64,000 nucleotides of DNA, taken from contig JAUCBJ010003061.1 of NCBI GenBank assembly GCA_032718475.1, positions 1 to 64,000 on the forward strand, in the 5' to 3' direction. The position numbers were made by a program, and so were the translations under genes. The notes under the pieces were generated by a model, which was given only the letters and a program-made list of their open reading frames with translations, ran no database searches and was not told the origin of the DNA. The DNA comes from Nemertoderma westbladi. Lineage: Eukaryota > Xenacoelomorpha > Nemertodermatida > Nemertodermatidae. This document shows, piece by piece, positions 1 to 11,385 of the stretch (position 1 is its first letter; each line of letters starts with the position of its first letter).

Positions 1-139
1 TGATGAATTATTTCACTATAAGGTAGCATTTGTAGTTTAACTTTAGCGTAAAACTTTTGAAAATCCGACGTATTTTGATTAAGTTACAGTAATGTAATAT
101 GCCTATTTATATTTGTACACATAAAACCCTTAGATACTC

Positions 140-212
140 TCGTGGCGTAGTGGTCAGATGGTTAAGGCGTTGGTTACATTACATAGGTTACGAGTTCGAA
201 TCCCAGTCGGGA
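140..212 (+). other. tRNA-like segment with Pol III box A and box B
   Basis: A box-A-like TAGTGGTCAGATGG (148-161) is followed by a box-B-like GAGTTCGAATCCC (192-204), spaced as in a tRNA gene. The anticodon arm does not fold well, so this is tRNA-derived rather than a working tRNA gene. The same segment recurs in the right arm (4543-4617), and a related one lies at 51410-51477. Confidence 0.55.
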
Positions 213-498
213 AATTTGTATTTTGGGGCCATTTATTTTCGTTTAGGTGCTAATTGGTAGGCCAATGAGAGGCGTACAACGTAGCGGATAATGAGCCAGG
301 CCAATCATAGGGCATAAATTACCTTATTGCTCAAATGTGAGGCAGTGGAAAATTCTGTTAGGATTCCATGTCCCAGATTAGTGTAAGGGCCGTACTGCGT
401 TGAACGATGAGCTGGGCCAATCATAGGGCACGAAACACTTTATGGTTCAAATGTGAAGCTGTGGAAAATTCTGTTTGGTTTCCATGTGCAATTTCTAG

Positions 499-507
499 TA
501 TAAAAGG
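499..507 (+). promoter_or_regulatory. TATA box of the left arm
   Basis: TATAAAAGG is followed by a GC-rich stretch and, about 25-30 bases on, an Inr-like region. The right arm has TATATAAGG in the mirror position, so both arms would drive transcription toward the core. This is inferred from sequence only. Confidence 0.45.
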
Positions 508-1785
508 CCGGTTTGCCTTCGGTTATCACTTCTTGTTACACACACTCCGCACTTCGTTATGATTTTGTATAACGTTACTCTATCATTTTATTCTTGTAAA
601 AATTAGTTTATTCGGTTTCTTGTTGAAACTTACTTTGATAAATCCTTTGTAAAACTGTAAATATACTGCAATTTCCTGACATGTTTTCTTTTGGTCCGAC
701 TTCGGGACAGCCGAACACCAGGGAGATGGCAGCCTAGACCGTTAGGCCGTAAGCAACGCAGGGAAGAGATGTCCACAACACGCTAGCGCCCACATTTGGA
801 TTGACCGCGCACCCCCTTTGCCCTTTGAAATGCTCAACTTGCCATGCAGCGCCCGCTTTGTGAGAAAGGTAAGACTTTGTTCGACGCCCTTGCCCGCCGT
901 AAGACCTATAGATCAGGGTAAGCGTGACACCGCACTGGACGCCGCAAATTTAGGATCAAATAATTATATCCAGACAACCCCCCCCCTCTTGTCAGTCCTA
1001 CGAATCCCTGGGTTAACCTGTACTTCCTACAGGTGCGAACTATTGCCATTCGTCAGTACGCGAGTACATATTAGGTACGGACAGCATACGTTCCATAATT
1101 TAGTGATTCATAGCACTGACTGTTTGGTACCGGTTCGCTTTGTAGAACGTACATTAGTACCCCCCCCCCCCCCCCCCTGTCTGGAGTTAGCTATTTGATC
1201 AGGCAAGGAGCATTTCTGCTACCGGCACACTGCTTGGCCTAGGGAGGTTTATTAATATCCTACCGCGCCTTGCCACGTACTGATAGGTATTGCTGCTAAC
1301 TACCGCAGCAACAAAGTTCTAGAATTAAATTAGTATACCAGATCAGCTAACGTACGGTAGCGATTAACCCCTATTCTTATCTTACAACCAGAATCTGGTA
1401 TTAGTGCCGATCACGGGTGTAGTTACTAACACTGTGGTTGCCCATTGGGTTGTGGATAGGAAGGAGAGAGCTTTGACGTCATTCGTGAGTATAAAGTTCT
1501 ACAAACGCGACTAGTTTATTTTAGTAGCTAGCGCACGGTATCATTTTAGTCAGAAAATCACTAAAACCTAGTAAAAGGAATTACACGAAATTGTTTTATT
1601 TGTAACACACCCACACACACACGCCCTAAAACATATCGCCCTTAAAGTTCTACTAGCTATAGCGTACTATACATTACGTTAGGTGGAAATTATCTGTATT
1701 TGTAAAATTAGGATCTGATTTGATTGCGGCAAGATAAGGAGTATTTCACTTTCGTTATTAAACTGTTGTTTGTCTGGACAACGGT

Positions 1786-1905
1786 ATTGTTACATTTAGG
1801 CCTGACCTTTTAGACTGATTTCGTACAGGGGGATCAGTTATTGTTACATTTAGGCACGACCTTTAGGCTGATTTCGACAGGGATGATCAGCATTGTTACA
1901 CTAGG
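1786..1905 (+). repeat. 52-54-bp tandem repeat in the foldback core
   Basis: Units starting with ATTGTTACATTTAGG at 1786 and 1840, with a partial third at 1892. The downstream stretch 1940-2070 reappears inverted at about 24950-25130. Confidence 0.7.
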
Positions 1906-2299
1906 TCTGTTAACCACCTAGTTCGTATATAAACCATATAAATCACACCGCGGCAAGTTACTGTATTTAGGACTGTCAGTGATAGTTAGGATTCGCTGCG
2001 CGGGGATTGTTTTCCCGTGAGTTTGGTCTGTTACTGTAACTGTACATCTGCCTCACCGGTTAGAGGACAGGTATCCTTCTGTCTAGTACGTAGGCATTAG
2101 ACCCGCTCACGTACATAGAATAGATACAAGGCTCTGTTCCTCGCCAGTAGTCGTTTGTGTACTATATCTGTTTGTTTAGATATCCTGGACTGGGATTTGT
2201 TGTCAGATACTGTACAAGCCCGTATACATTACTAGAGTCTCATAGTAAGATACATCGTTACTAGGATCTGGTAAGCGGTATACTACTGGACCCTTACAG

Positions 2300-3246
2300 T
2301 CTTATTCAGCCAATCAGAGCAATTTTCACTTTACGGCTAACAGAAACCTATCTAAGAAACTCGTGCAATGCATTATGGTCTTTTTATTATTTTCTGAGAA
2401 TTAGAACAACTCAGAATTCTGTGCTTCTGTACGGAAGTTTCAGACTTTGGCAAGGAAACATCAGATGGCTTTGGTTATAAGAACGTAAATCTATTAACTC
2501 TCTCTCTCTCTATCTCAACTCACCCCTGACTGCATATAACTGACTTACTTAACTCATTTCACCGCACTTTTTTACTTCTGTTTTATAGTATTAATTGTTG
2601 TTATATTAATGGATGTTGATGTTATATTTGGAGAATACCGATAAATAATCATAAACCCCTCAATCTTCTTGATTACTGAGGTAAGAGGAAACGAGTCTAC
2701 CGGTAGCAACTGCGACTTAAATTACAGTGGTTTTGTGTGAATTAAATGCTATTTCATAATCCCTACGTGTGTCAGTTGCAATCCTCCTTATATATGATCA
2801 AATTCAGTGACGGTCGGCAAATTAGTGCGAAGTAGTGTAAAGTCGTGTGAAGTAGTGTGAAGGTTAATAAAGCATCTCCTAAAGAATGCGCTATTTACGA
2901 AACTCTGTGGCCATCTAGTTGTGATTAGTATAAGTCATAACTCTGTTTTTATACTTAAAGCGCCACGTCCTAAATGAACTATTAATATTTCCCCGAAAGT
3001 GAATATAGTTGTCAGAAATTATATAGTAGCGATCAATCGAATAATACAGTAGGTCTACACTGCAATACTTCCCAAGGAATCCGAATCCAGTCTCCCACAC
3101 CGTGGGTCATACGCCGCGCACGGACTGGCTTCGGCAGATGTAACTTCAGTACACCAGGTAATTGGTAAGGGCTAAAGTCGATTTATAAACAAGAGGACAG
3201 CTAAAATTGGCAGGTTAAACTGCTAAAGGTCTAAAAGCGCGAACAT
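2300..3246 (+). repeat. LTR-like core related to the giant element LTR
   Basis: Blocks match the LTR at 28207-29444 in the same order, including the parts around AGCCAATCAGAGC, GTCGGCAAATTAGTG, AGCGCCACGTCCTAAA and CGATCAATCGAATAATAC. The match ends at AAAGCGCGAACA, where the giant element LTR ends in AAAGCGCGTACA. Homology is clear by eye but diverged. The sequence after the LTR end is shared only weakly. Confidence 0.75.
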
Positions 3247-4356
3247 TAATAGATTTGGTTCTTTATTGCGCAGTAGGAAGTGATTTTCTGACCGAAACAA
3301 TACCGTGCGCGAGCTACAAAAATAAGCTAGTCGCGCTCTGTAGAACTTTATACTTTATACAAATGACATCAAAGCTCTCTCCTTCCTATCCACAACTCAA
3401 CAGGGCAATTACGGTGTTAGTAACTACACCCGTGATCGGCACAAATACCAGATTCTGGTTGTAAGATAAGAAATAGGGGTTAATTGCTACCGTACGTTAG
3501 CTGATCTGGTATACAATTTGATTCTAGAATTTTGTTGCCGCGGTTGTTAACAGCAATACCTATCAGTACGTGGCAAGGCGCGGTAGGATATTAATAAACC
3601 TCCCTAGGCCAAGCGAGTGCTGGTAGCAGAAATGCTCCTTGCCTGATCAAATAACTTGGGTTCAGGCAGGGGGGGGGGGGGGGGGGGTACTAAATGTATA
3701 AACGTATGAATGTAAACGTATGAAACTGGTACCGAACTGTCAGTATCGCAAGTCACTAAATTATGGAACGTATGCTGTCTGTACCTAATGTGTACTTGCG
3801 TACTGACAAACAGCAATGGTTCACACCTGTAGGGAATACAGGTTAATCCGGGGACCTGTAGTACAGGTTCCTGTCTGTAGTCTGGCTATTTGATCCTAAA
3901 TTTTGCAGTGTCCCAGGACGGCGTCACGCTTACCCTGATCTATTGGTCTTACGGCGGGCAAGGGCGTCAAACAAAGTCTTACCTTCCTCTGAATCGGGCG
4001 CTGCATAGCAAAGGTGGAGTATTTCGAAGGGGCGAAGGGGGTGCGCGGGCTAATCTAATGTGGGTGCTAGCGTGTTGTAGACATCTTCCCTGCGTTGCTG
4101 ACGGCCTAACGGTCTAGGCTGCCATCTTCCAAATGCTTGGCTGTCCCAGTGGTGCGCAAAGATAAATATACATGTTCAAAGTTTGCAGTATATTTACGTA
4201 ATTTACAAAAGATTTATTTACCAAATTTACATAATTCTCAGAAGAGTGATAACTAAAATGTTATCCTAATGATACTAAGAGTATGTATAATAACTAGGAG
4301 ATAAGAATGATAACATAATGTGAATGGAGTGGAGTGATAACCGAAGGCAAACCAGC

Positions 4357-4365
4357 CCTTATATA
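4357..4365 (-). promoter_or_regulatory. TATA box of the right arm
   Basis: TATATAAGG on the minus strand, in the mirror position of the left-arm TATA box and pointing toward the core. Confidence 0.45.
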
Positions 4366-4542
4366 GCAAATCTGGGACATAGAATCCGCTAGAACCTTCC
4401 AGAGCATTCCATGGCCTCACATTGGAGCAATAAGATGTTTTATGCCCTATGATTGGGCCAACTCATCGTTCCACATGTTGTACACACCTCATTAGCTTAT
4501 CTAATTTAATCAAAGCGAAAATAAATAGCCCAAAAATGCAAA

Positions 4543-4617
4543 TTCCCGATCGGGATTCGAACTCGTAACCTACTTGTAATGTAACCAACGCCTTAACCAT
4601 CTGACCACTGCGCCAAT
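4543..4617 (-). other. tRNA-like segment, right arm
   Basis: Mirror copy of 140-212. The box-B-like GAGTTCGAATC lies at 4554-4565 on the minus strand and the box-A-like part is near 4595-4610. It is tRNA-derived; a functional tRNA is unlikely. Confidence 0.55.
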
Positions 4618-4661
4618 AGAGTTACCTATGGGTTTATGTGTACCAATATGAATAGGCATAT

Positions 4662-5019
4662 TGTGCGAAATCCAGGCCGGTTCTGTAAAAACTGTTCTTT
4701 TTCATTGTTTTAAAATCTTTCTTACTTAATAACAATAATAAACTGATTAGCATTTAGGTAAATATGATAATTATAGTTGAGTACATAATAATTAACGGTA
4801 TAAGGCACCAGATCACGGTACCGGTAAGTATAACACAGACAGACACAGTCTGTGTATGTAGATGACTGAAAGCCAGAACAAGGCAACGATACGTCCTTCT
4901 GTAGTTGGATAGTAACAATAATAATCAGGCTGTCAGCCATATGTATAGAAAAAATATGTGGTACTAAAATATTACTTCAATCCTAAATACAGTATAAAAA
5001 TTATCTGTAATTTAGGACA
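4662..5019 (-). repeat. BEL 3' LTR
   Basis: On the minus strand it begins TGTCC and ends CGCACA. A purine-rich tract (GGTGGCGGGAGTA, plus positions 5020-5032) lies just upstream and is the likely polypurine tract. A hairpin with an 8-bp stem (ACACAGAC at 4833-4840 and GTCTGTGT at 4848-4855) is conserved in the other LTR. Confidence 0.93.
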
Positions 5020-5199
5020 TACTCCCGCCACCGAACAAATAAACGCTTCTAGCTAAATAATTAGGCTCTATAAAAATTAATATTTTCAAATTATATATAT
5101 ATATATAGCCTTTGTTGAAATAACATGCAAAACGAAATGAACCATATAATGTAACAAAATAATATTTGGTTATAAAATATTTCTCAACGGGATAATCAA

Positions 5200-6633
5200 T
5201 CATATACTACTTTCACTCTCAGACTCAGATTCATTGCATATCGTAGTGATTCGTTGTTGGGCTTCAGTAGCCGCCTGGCGTTGTAGACGCTCTGGTTGAA
5301 CGAGAGTGCCGGTAGTTGTTTGATCAAGGGGGCCGAGTTCAATATTGTCTGTTTCTAGAGGATACAACTTCCGTACAGGGCGTACTAGTGTTCCTAACTG
5401 TGTACGTAGGACGACAGATCGTACCCATCCATCCTTACCGGGGTGTAAGGTGATCACACGACCAAGGGACCATTTAGAACGTGGTAAATGCGGATTATGT
5501 ATTTGTACGATGTCATTTAAACGAATTTGTGTGGTTGGAAATGGGTTGTCCCATCGATGGTACTCGCGCAATGCAGTGAGATATTCGTGGGACCAGCGAT
5601 TTTGAAACGCTTGCAATAAGTTTTGTATGTACAATTGACGGCGATTCAGTGTCGAATGTGGTACAAAGTCTGGATCATCGAGATCATCTCGCTCGATAAT
5701 TCGATTTGGCAATGTGGTAATACGATACCCAACCATTAATGTCGAGGGTGTAATGGGATTGAGGTCATCAATGTTAGAAGACACGTAGGTCAGTGGCCGG
5801 TCATTTAAAATAGCTTCAATTTCAATAATGACAGTCTGGAGCTCCTCCAATGAAATCAAGGCACGTCCCAATATCTTTTTCAAAATATCCTTTACCATTT
5901 TGATTAGTCTTTCCCAGAAGCCTCCATACCAAGGACTAGCTGGTGGGATCGTCTTCCAAATAGTCCTCTGATTAAGTAGGTAATCACGTACACCTGGATC
6001 ATCCTGTATAGCTTTTATAATATCATTTGCAGCAGTGAAGTTAGTTGCATTATCGCTTAGTATCAAAGAAGGAGTAGAACGTCGCCCAATAAAACGTCGA
6101 AATGCAAAAAGGAAAGATTCCGCACTGGCATCTTTTGCTATTTCCAGATGTACAGCGCGTGAAGTCGCACAAGTAAACAAGACAATATAAACTTTAACTT
6201 GTTCATTACAATCTATTACAATGAGTCTACCAGTATAGTCTACACCAGTAGTTTCAAATGGTCTCGTTTTATTAACTCTAAAGCTAGGTAATGGAGGTGG
6301 ACGAGGTGTTGAGTATGGGAGACCTCTGAGACGTTTGCAAGTAATACATTTACGACATATGGATTTAACGATTTGTCGAATTCTAGGGATCCACCAATTC
6401 TGTCTAAGGTAAGTGACAGTGTCGCCAATACCGGAATGACAAATACGTTCATGGGCGTATGAAATCAGTAGTCGGGTAAATACATGGTCAGGATAAAGTA
6501 GGATAGGTTGCTGAGTATTCCATGGTAGATCGGAATATTGTATTCTTCCAGCACATCGGATAATACCATCTACTAGAATCAAACATAACTGTTTTATTAT
6601 AGCAGGAGAGCGGGACTTGCTCTTATCATTCAA
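5200..6633 (-). CDS. BEL pol fragment: integrase
   Basis: 477 codons are open. An H-H/C-C zinc domain appears early (HERICHSG, then CRKCITCKR), followed by the catalytic core with D in GVDYTGRL, D in LILSDNATNF and E in FWERLIKMVK. The C-terminal part has the usual WSLGRV and LVRPVRKLYPLE blocks of BEL integrases, and the protein ends in a Ser-Glu repeat. It joins cDNA to host DNA. It is part of a larger Pol, separated from the RNase H part by a frame change near 6640. It is the best preserved domain of the element. Confidence 0.92.
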   Translation of the reverse strand: MNDKSKSRSPAIIKQLCLILVDGIIRCAGRIQYSDLPWNTQQPILLYPDHVFTRLLISYAHERICHSGIGDTVTYLRQNWWIPRIRQIVKSICRKCITCKRLRGLPYSTPRPPPLPSFRVNKTRPFETTGVDYTGRLIVIDCNEQVKVYIVLFTCATSRAVHLEIAKDASAESFLFAFRRFIGRRSTPSLILSDNATNFTAANDIIKAIQDDPGVRDYLLNQRTIWKTIPPASPWYGGFWERLIKMVKDILKKILGRALISLEELQTVIIEIEAILNDRPLTYVSSNIDDLNPITPSTLMVGYRITTLPNRIIERDDLDDPDFVPHSTLNRRQLYIQNLLQAFQNRWSHEYLTALREYHRWDNPFPTTQIRLNDIVQIHNPHLPRSKWSLGRVITLHPGKDGWVRSVVLRTQLGTLVRPVRKLYPLETDNIELGPLDQTTTGTLVQPERLQRQAATEAQQRITTICNESESESESSI

Positions 6634-6642
6634 AAGACAACG

Positions 6643-7605
6643 CTATACATCAGGATAACAAGTTTGTTGTATGTATTTAATTAAATACAACTTGGCAGTT
6701 TTAATATCATTGGAATTTATAGTATCTCTGACATTATCATTTACTATTTGACTATGTTCATTAATGGACTTGCGCAAATTTACTCTATATTTGAGTTTGC
6801 GAATAAATATAAATACATATGCTGTCACTCGAAGTAGTTTATCATAATTGCTGAATTTGGAAATGTCTATCAGTTGCTCTGGAACAAATAATATGGATTC
6901 AACTGTTGGACACAATGTATTTATTTGTGGTTGATTAATATAATTGTAGTTTACATGAGATTGTTTAGGCCAATCAGATGACGTTAGCCAATTGGGACCA
7001 TGTCGCCATAAATCGGATTTCAGAAGTATCTTCGCCTTTATTCCCCTGGATAACATATCTGAGGGATTGTCATTCGTTGAAACGTATCGAAAGTCTGCAT
7101 TTGGTAGAATGCTATGTATCTCTTCAACTCGACGACGAACATAAGGATTAATAATGCCTTTAGATTTGACCCAATATAATGCGATTTGGCTGTCAGACCA
7201 CACCCACAGACGACAATTTGGTAGTTGATGAGATAGTGTATCAGCAACATAACGAATGAGCCGAGCACCAACTGTTAATGCGGTCAACTCGAGTTGAGGA
7301 AGTGATAATTTAGTCTTCTTCTTCTTTTGAGGAGATTCTGATGTTAGAGGTAGTAAGGGTGCGACTCGTCCCTTAGCCATCACTAACTCGGATTGTTCCG
7401 ATTGAACTGCTTAAACGACCGCACCATAAGCATTAATGGAAGCATCACAAAACACATGTAATTTGGAACTGAGTCCTAAAGGTAGTCATTGAGGTACTTC
7501 GAATGAAACTACAAGATTGAGAGGAATGGGTTCCTTCCATGACAATCCACGTTGCCACAACTGTTGGAGGAACATACGTGATCGGATTGTTACTGGAAAT
7601 AACCA
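6643..7605 (-). pseudogene. BEL pol fragment: RNase H-like and connection region
   Basis: The minus strand reads LHVFCDASINAYGAV near 7450, then the open part 6643-7383 with LPQLELTALTVGARL, WSDSQIALYWVK and the FRYVSTNDNPSDMLSRG block. These are the RNase H catalytic Asp/Glu surroundings of BEL elements. Two stop codons interrupt the frame between about 7384 and 7520. The region links RT to integrase in the same polyprotein. Confidence 0.85.
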
Positions 7606-8709
7606 TCAATTAGGATCATATAACTTAGAAGTCAAGCACAAAACAACATGTTTTGTAACAATATCTGGAGAAACAATGTCTAGGGTGGGAAATCCAATAA
7701 CATCAGTATTTGTATCCCATAATAACCCAAATAAGGATATAGTAGTATTTGTGACTTTGGGACCATTGTTATCTTTGTCGATAATTTGTTGTAATTTAGG
7801 TGAATTAGTGACCCATTGTTTTAATGGGAATCCACCAGCAATGAGAACATCGCAGCATTTGCGATAATAAGATATCAAACTGTCTTCGCTTTCATCAGTA
7901 GCCTGAAGGTTATCTACATAGATATTGTCAATAATACGTTTGGCTAAAGTGATTTCATCATTTGATTTTATTAGAGTAGATTTCACATGGTGTCGTATTG
8001 TTGCGTTGAGTAGAAATTGAGAGCATGTAGCCCCAAACAACACTACACGGAATCTGTAAACATCCCATGGGCTAGACTCATCTTCTGGATTACTGGGCCA
8101 AAAGAATCGAGTAACATTACGATCAACTTCTTCAACTCCAATCTGGAGGAATGCTTTCTCTATATCAGCTACTGACGCCCATTTATTACAGCGAATTTAC
8201 ATTAATAATGATACCAGCATTTGACTCAATGATGGACCAGTATATAGGCAGTCATTAAGACTCGGTTTATGTGGTCCTGAGCGTGCAGAACAGTCAAAGA
8301 CAACTCTTAATGGGGTTGTAGAAGATGTTGGCTTCAAGACCCCATGATGAGCAAGGTAATGTACTTGATGAACATTATTTGATAAATTGATAGAATCTAG
8401 TGGTACCTTCTCAATAAATCCACGTTCTAGTTGATTCATAATCACATTATGATAACAACGTAGGAGTTCAGGTGTTTTCCTGAGTTTGGACAATGTACCA
8501 TATAAACGCTTGCGAGCTAACTGTATATTTGTAGGCAGAACTGGGGTATCAGGTCGCCATGGGAACTTTACTACATAATGACCATTTTCAAATCGTATAG
8601 ATTGCTCAAAATTAAGAATAGTTGCTTCATGCAATAGATCTGGGTCTTCATAATTTATGCCAATTGCATCTAGACTCCAAATTCGATCGAAGGCAATCTC
8701 TACATTCAT
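7606..8709 (-). pseudogene. BEL pol fragment: reverse transcriptase
   Basis: The 8197-8709 part holds the N-terminal RT blocks (VHYLAHHGVLKPTS, then RVVFDCSARSGP). After a break near 8196 the reading continues with VADIEKAFLQI (motif A), a degenerate FGATCSQFLL block, and NIYVDNLQAT (motif C). The protein copies the element RNA into DNA. The spelling YVDN is found in part of the BEL family as I know it, so I do not count it as damage. The stretch 8710-8862 toward the protease also contains stops. Confidence 0.87.
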
Positions 8710-8862
8710 TTCGGGGTTGGTATGCTCTTCAGGTCCAATGTCTGAAGTTGAGGTAAAACTACATAGTGTATTTGAAGCACTTTTTATAGATTCGCTGGTG
8801 GGTAGACAACCAGCTATAATATCCCCTAAATTCGAAGGTATACAATATAAACCATCATAGAT

Positions 8863-9636
8863 TTATTTTGCATAAATAAATGAGAAAAAATGATCTACAC
8901 CAATCAGCAGACCTAGATCTGGAATATCATCTCCTCCTCGTGGATCAGCCAAGGAGAAACCTTGGAGCTTAAGGGTTTCAATAAGTTCGTCCCTACCAGT
9001 GGTATGTAAACGATGTGGAAGTGTGTCCACTACAAGTGCATTAACCAGGACTGGACCGTCAGATGTAGCCACGCTGAATTGTACAATGTCATAGTAGACT
9101 TCTGTACCTGGCCCATTTATGCCATCAATAGACATCAGAATGCACCGAGAGGTGCATAAATTAAGTGCATTTGCTATTTGTCGCAATATAAATGAACGTT
9201 GTGAACCAGGGTCTAGTAATGCCCTTACTTCATGGGTACCAGGAGGACCATCTCTTGTTGAAGTTCCAACTATGATTGGCGCAATAGCCGAGAAAAGTAA
9301 AGCAGATGAAACACCTGATGCTATAGTTGAAGCAGTCATCTGAGATTCTCCTGATTTTATATTGGTTGTACAACGTTTAAAGTGAAGCGCTGTGTGATGT
9401 CGTTTATGACATATACTACAACTATATTTACTTGGACATCTACTAGCAGTATGTCCAGGCTTTAAACAATTAGTACAAGCATTGAGCTCTTTAGCACGAG
9501 CATGTCTCAGCTCAGCTGTTGAATAGCGGTCACATTTATTTGCGAAATGTGAACTTCTGCATAAGAAACAGGTAGGTAGGACTATATTACTACCACCTTG
9601 TTTAGAAGGAGCTGTATCATTGGTAGCAGTAACCAT
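8863..9636 (-). CDS. BEL gag/pol fragment: zinc knuckles and aspartic protease
   Basis: Cysteine-rich knuckles (CFLCRSSHFANKC, CTNCLKPGHTASRC, CSICHKRHHTALH) are followed by an aspartic protease region with ALLDPGSQRSFI and IDGINGPGTEV. The family usually has D-S/T-G at the active site; here it is D-P-G, which may be inactivating. The ORF overlaps the end of gag by 55 bases in another frame, so it is expressed by frameshifting or follows an inactivating indel. Confidence 0.88.
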   Translation of the reverse strand: MVTATNDTAPSKQGGSNIVLPTCFLCRSSHFANKCDRYSTAELRHARAKELNACTNCLKPGHTASRCPSKYSCSICHKRHHTALHFKRCTTNIKSGESQMTASTIASGVSSALLFSAIAPIIVGTSTRDGPPGTHEVRALLDPGSQRSFILRQIANALNLCTSRCILMSIDGINGPGTEVYYDIVQFSVATSDGPVLVNALVVDTLPHRLHTTGRDELIETLKLQGFSLADPRGGDDIPDLGLLIGVDHFFSFIYAK

Positions 9637-10694
9637 GAACCTGCAGTACTTGACCCAGTACTGGAAGGATGGTGAAAAGTTGAATTCACCTGAGATTTGT
9701 GATCTGCACTAGAACGACCAAGTAAATTTGAACTACAAGTATGTGGTGCTGATGACTGAGCAGCATGTAGTTGCTCAATCTCCTCCCTAAGTGCAACACG
9801 TAAGTCGTCTAATGACCAATGTGTTGATTTCGCAGCACGATTAATGTTGCTGCGAATTTTAGCCGGAAGTTTGCGTACAATAAGTTCTGCATAAACGTAA
9901 CCAGCATCATCAATGTTATAACCCAATGCCTTTATACCACGGACTTGTGCTTCATAAGTGGCACGGAATAATGCTAGATCAGCTACTGTAGGTTTAGGTG
10001 ATGACAGGTCAAATATTGTATTTAAACGTGCACGAAGTATAACTTCTTTTCTACCATAAGTATTCTTTAACAACATTACAGCTTCGTTATAGTCTTCATT
10101 TGTGCGTTGGAAGTTATCAACTAAGCGCGCAGCTTCACCAATTAGTTGTCCTTCCAGATATGTGAATTTTGTAGCACCAGCAATATCTTGGTGTTTATCT
10201 ACAGCATCAACAAATCTGTCCCAAAAATTGGGCCAGTCTATAGGGTTGCCAGAAAATGTTGGCAACTTTAAACTTGGTAGCTTTTGCTGTCTAACTCGAC
10301 CAATTTGATTATCATTAAGCATAGATGAATCATGATTGGATGATCTGTCATTACGTCCTTTGCATTTGGGAGGACTTGGATTAAGGAAAGTATCAACTAT
10401 ACGGAGTGCTGATGACATTCGACGGTCATCTCGAAATTTTTTGTCGATTTCTGAAACTACCTCAGTCTCAGTGGGGACTAGGCTTAAAATGTGTTCATTT
10501 AAATCTAGAATCTTAGATTGTTGGTCTCGCAATGATGTAGTAACATCGATAATGTGATCTACATCAGGGTTTTCGATAGCTATCTTTGCATCAGCATCAA
10601 CAAACAATAAAGGATATAGCTCATCTAACAACTTAGTCACCATGGCACGGTGACCACCGCGTTTGCTCTTTAGTTTAGCTAAAGTTTCAGCCAT
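9582..10694 (-). CDS. BEL Gag (capsid part)
   Basis: 370 codons from a true ATG. The N-terminal 120 residues are charged and helical. Then comes the hallmark LPSLKLPTFSGNPIDWPNFW block, followed by a capsid-like region (KFTYLEGQLIGEAARLV, VMLLKNTYGRKEVI) and the LREEIEQLHA segment. This is the DUF1759-type Gag of BEL/Pao elements. It forms the particle that packages the RNA. The last about 20 residues are probably out of frame, because the zinc-knuckle ORF begins in another frame at 9636. Confidence 0.9.
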   Translation of the reverse strand: MAETLAKLKSKRGGHRAMVTKLLDELYPLLFVDADAKIAIENPDVDHIIDVTTSLRDQQSKILDLNEHILSLVPTETEVVSEIDKKFRDDRRMSSALRIVDTFLNPSPPKCKGRNDRSSNHDSSMLNDNQIGRVRQQKLPSLKLPTFSGNPIDWPNFWDRFVDAVDKHQDIAGATKFTYLEGQLIGEAARLVDNFQRTNEDYNEAVMLLKNTYGRKEVILRARLNTIFDLSSPKPTVADLALFRATYEAQVRGIKALGYNIDDAGYVYAELIVRKLPAKIRSNINRAAKSTHWSLDDLRVALREEIEQLHAAQSSAPHTCSSNLLGRSSADHKSQVNSTFHHPSSTGSSTAGSWLLLPMIQLLLNKVVVI

Positions 10695-11385
10695 TGAGAT
10701 TTAGTTTAGGCTATAGGCCTATCATAGAATAATAATCAGATAATGGCTCAGTAAATTGCGTTGTGTTTATAAATTAAAATATTATTTATATTATACTGGT
10801 ACTGCATACCGGTATTCAATATTCATTATTCCAGTAGGCATATCAGTCGGGCACTTTTGCAATGCATACCGGTATGTATATTATAGTTAGTGATGGTGAT
10901 AAATTTAGGAATTTAAAATTTCGCAATTCGTAAACTTCAGAATTTGATACCGGTATAGCAGCATTATAGTTCAGTTCACTGCCAGACTGCAGTTTATGCA
11001 GCCGGTAATGAGCGGCAAGAAGAAATAGGCCTACCAGTAATGTAGTACAGTTTCAACAATAAGTACCGACTTTGATTCCATCAGTTTGGTCTTATTCCAG
11101 CATACGGATGGTAAATAAATTGACAGATGACAGATAGGGTTATCATCCGACAGTCCGATGTCCGGTATTACTGTATTCAGTATTACCACGGGCACACTGG
11201 CTGATTACGCAAAACGGTAGACGGTACGATAATGGTAGGCTGTTGGTCAGTTAGTACCGGTATGCCCAGTCTTCAGCTTTCTGGCTTTACAGGTACACCA
11301 ACATTACAGCAGTACAGTGGTCCAGGCCTATATGGAATACTGACAAAAAGCGCGCCACACACGTTCTGGTTAAACGAAAATCGCG

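Larger units (their letters stand above)
1..1570 (+). repeat. Foldback left arm
   Basis: This is the inverted partner of 3271-4661 plus 12766-12862. In order inward it holds an AT-rich end, a tRNA-like segment (140-212), a roughly 120-bp direct duplication (about 291-400 and 410-500), a TATA box, a transcribed-looking stretch with a 17-18-base C tract (1160-1177), and a GC-rich part. The ORF at 818-1198 reads through the C tract and is not credible as a gene. Confidence 0.8.
1..4661. mobile_element. Large foldback (inverted-repeat) element, left part
   Basis: Positions 1-1570 are the reverse complement, with scattered differences, of 3271-4661 continued at 12766-12862. The interruption of the right arm is exactly the BEL element at 4662-12765. 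The core (1571-3270) holds short tandem repeats and an LTR-like stretch. The left end lies outside the window, so its duplication cannot be checked. The arms are clearly diverged, which argues against an assembly palindrome. No transposase is visible. It could be a non-autonomous DNA element or a rearranged LTR element; I cannot decide. Confidence 0.75.
3271..4661 (-). repeat. Foldback right arm, first part
   Basis: Inverted partner of the left arm, with a 19-base G tract (3669-3687) facing the left arm's C tract. It contains a TATA box (4357-4365) and a tRNA-like segment (4543-4617). It stops at the CATAT target duplication of the BEL element and resumes at 12766. The small ORFs here (3604-3816, 3890-4117) are arm sequence, not genes. 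Confidence 0.8.

Noticed and set aside
140-212. Functional tRNA gene
   Set aside because: Box A and B are present but the anticodon arm does not form a proper stem, and the segment is part of a dispersed repeat.
818-1198. 126-codon ORF in the foldback left arm
   Set aside because: It runs through a 17-18-base C tract and has no counterpart conserved as protein in the right arm; it is repeat sequence.
1-4661. Assembly palindrome
   Set aside because: The arms differ at many positions and by a 120-bp duplication, and one arm alone carries the BEL insertion with a proper target duplication.
7517-7867. 116-codon plus-strand ORF
   Set aside because: Antisense shadow of the BEL RT and RNase H region.
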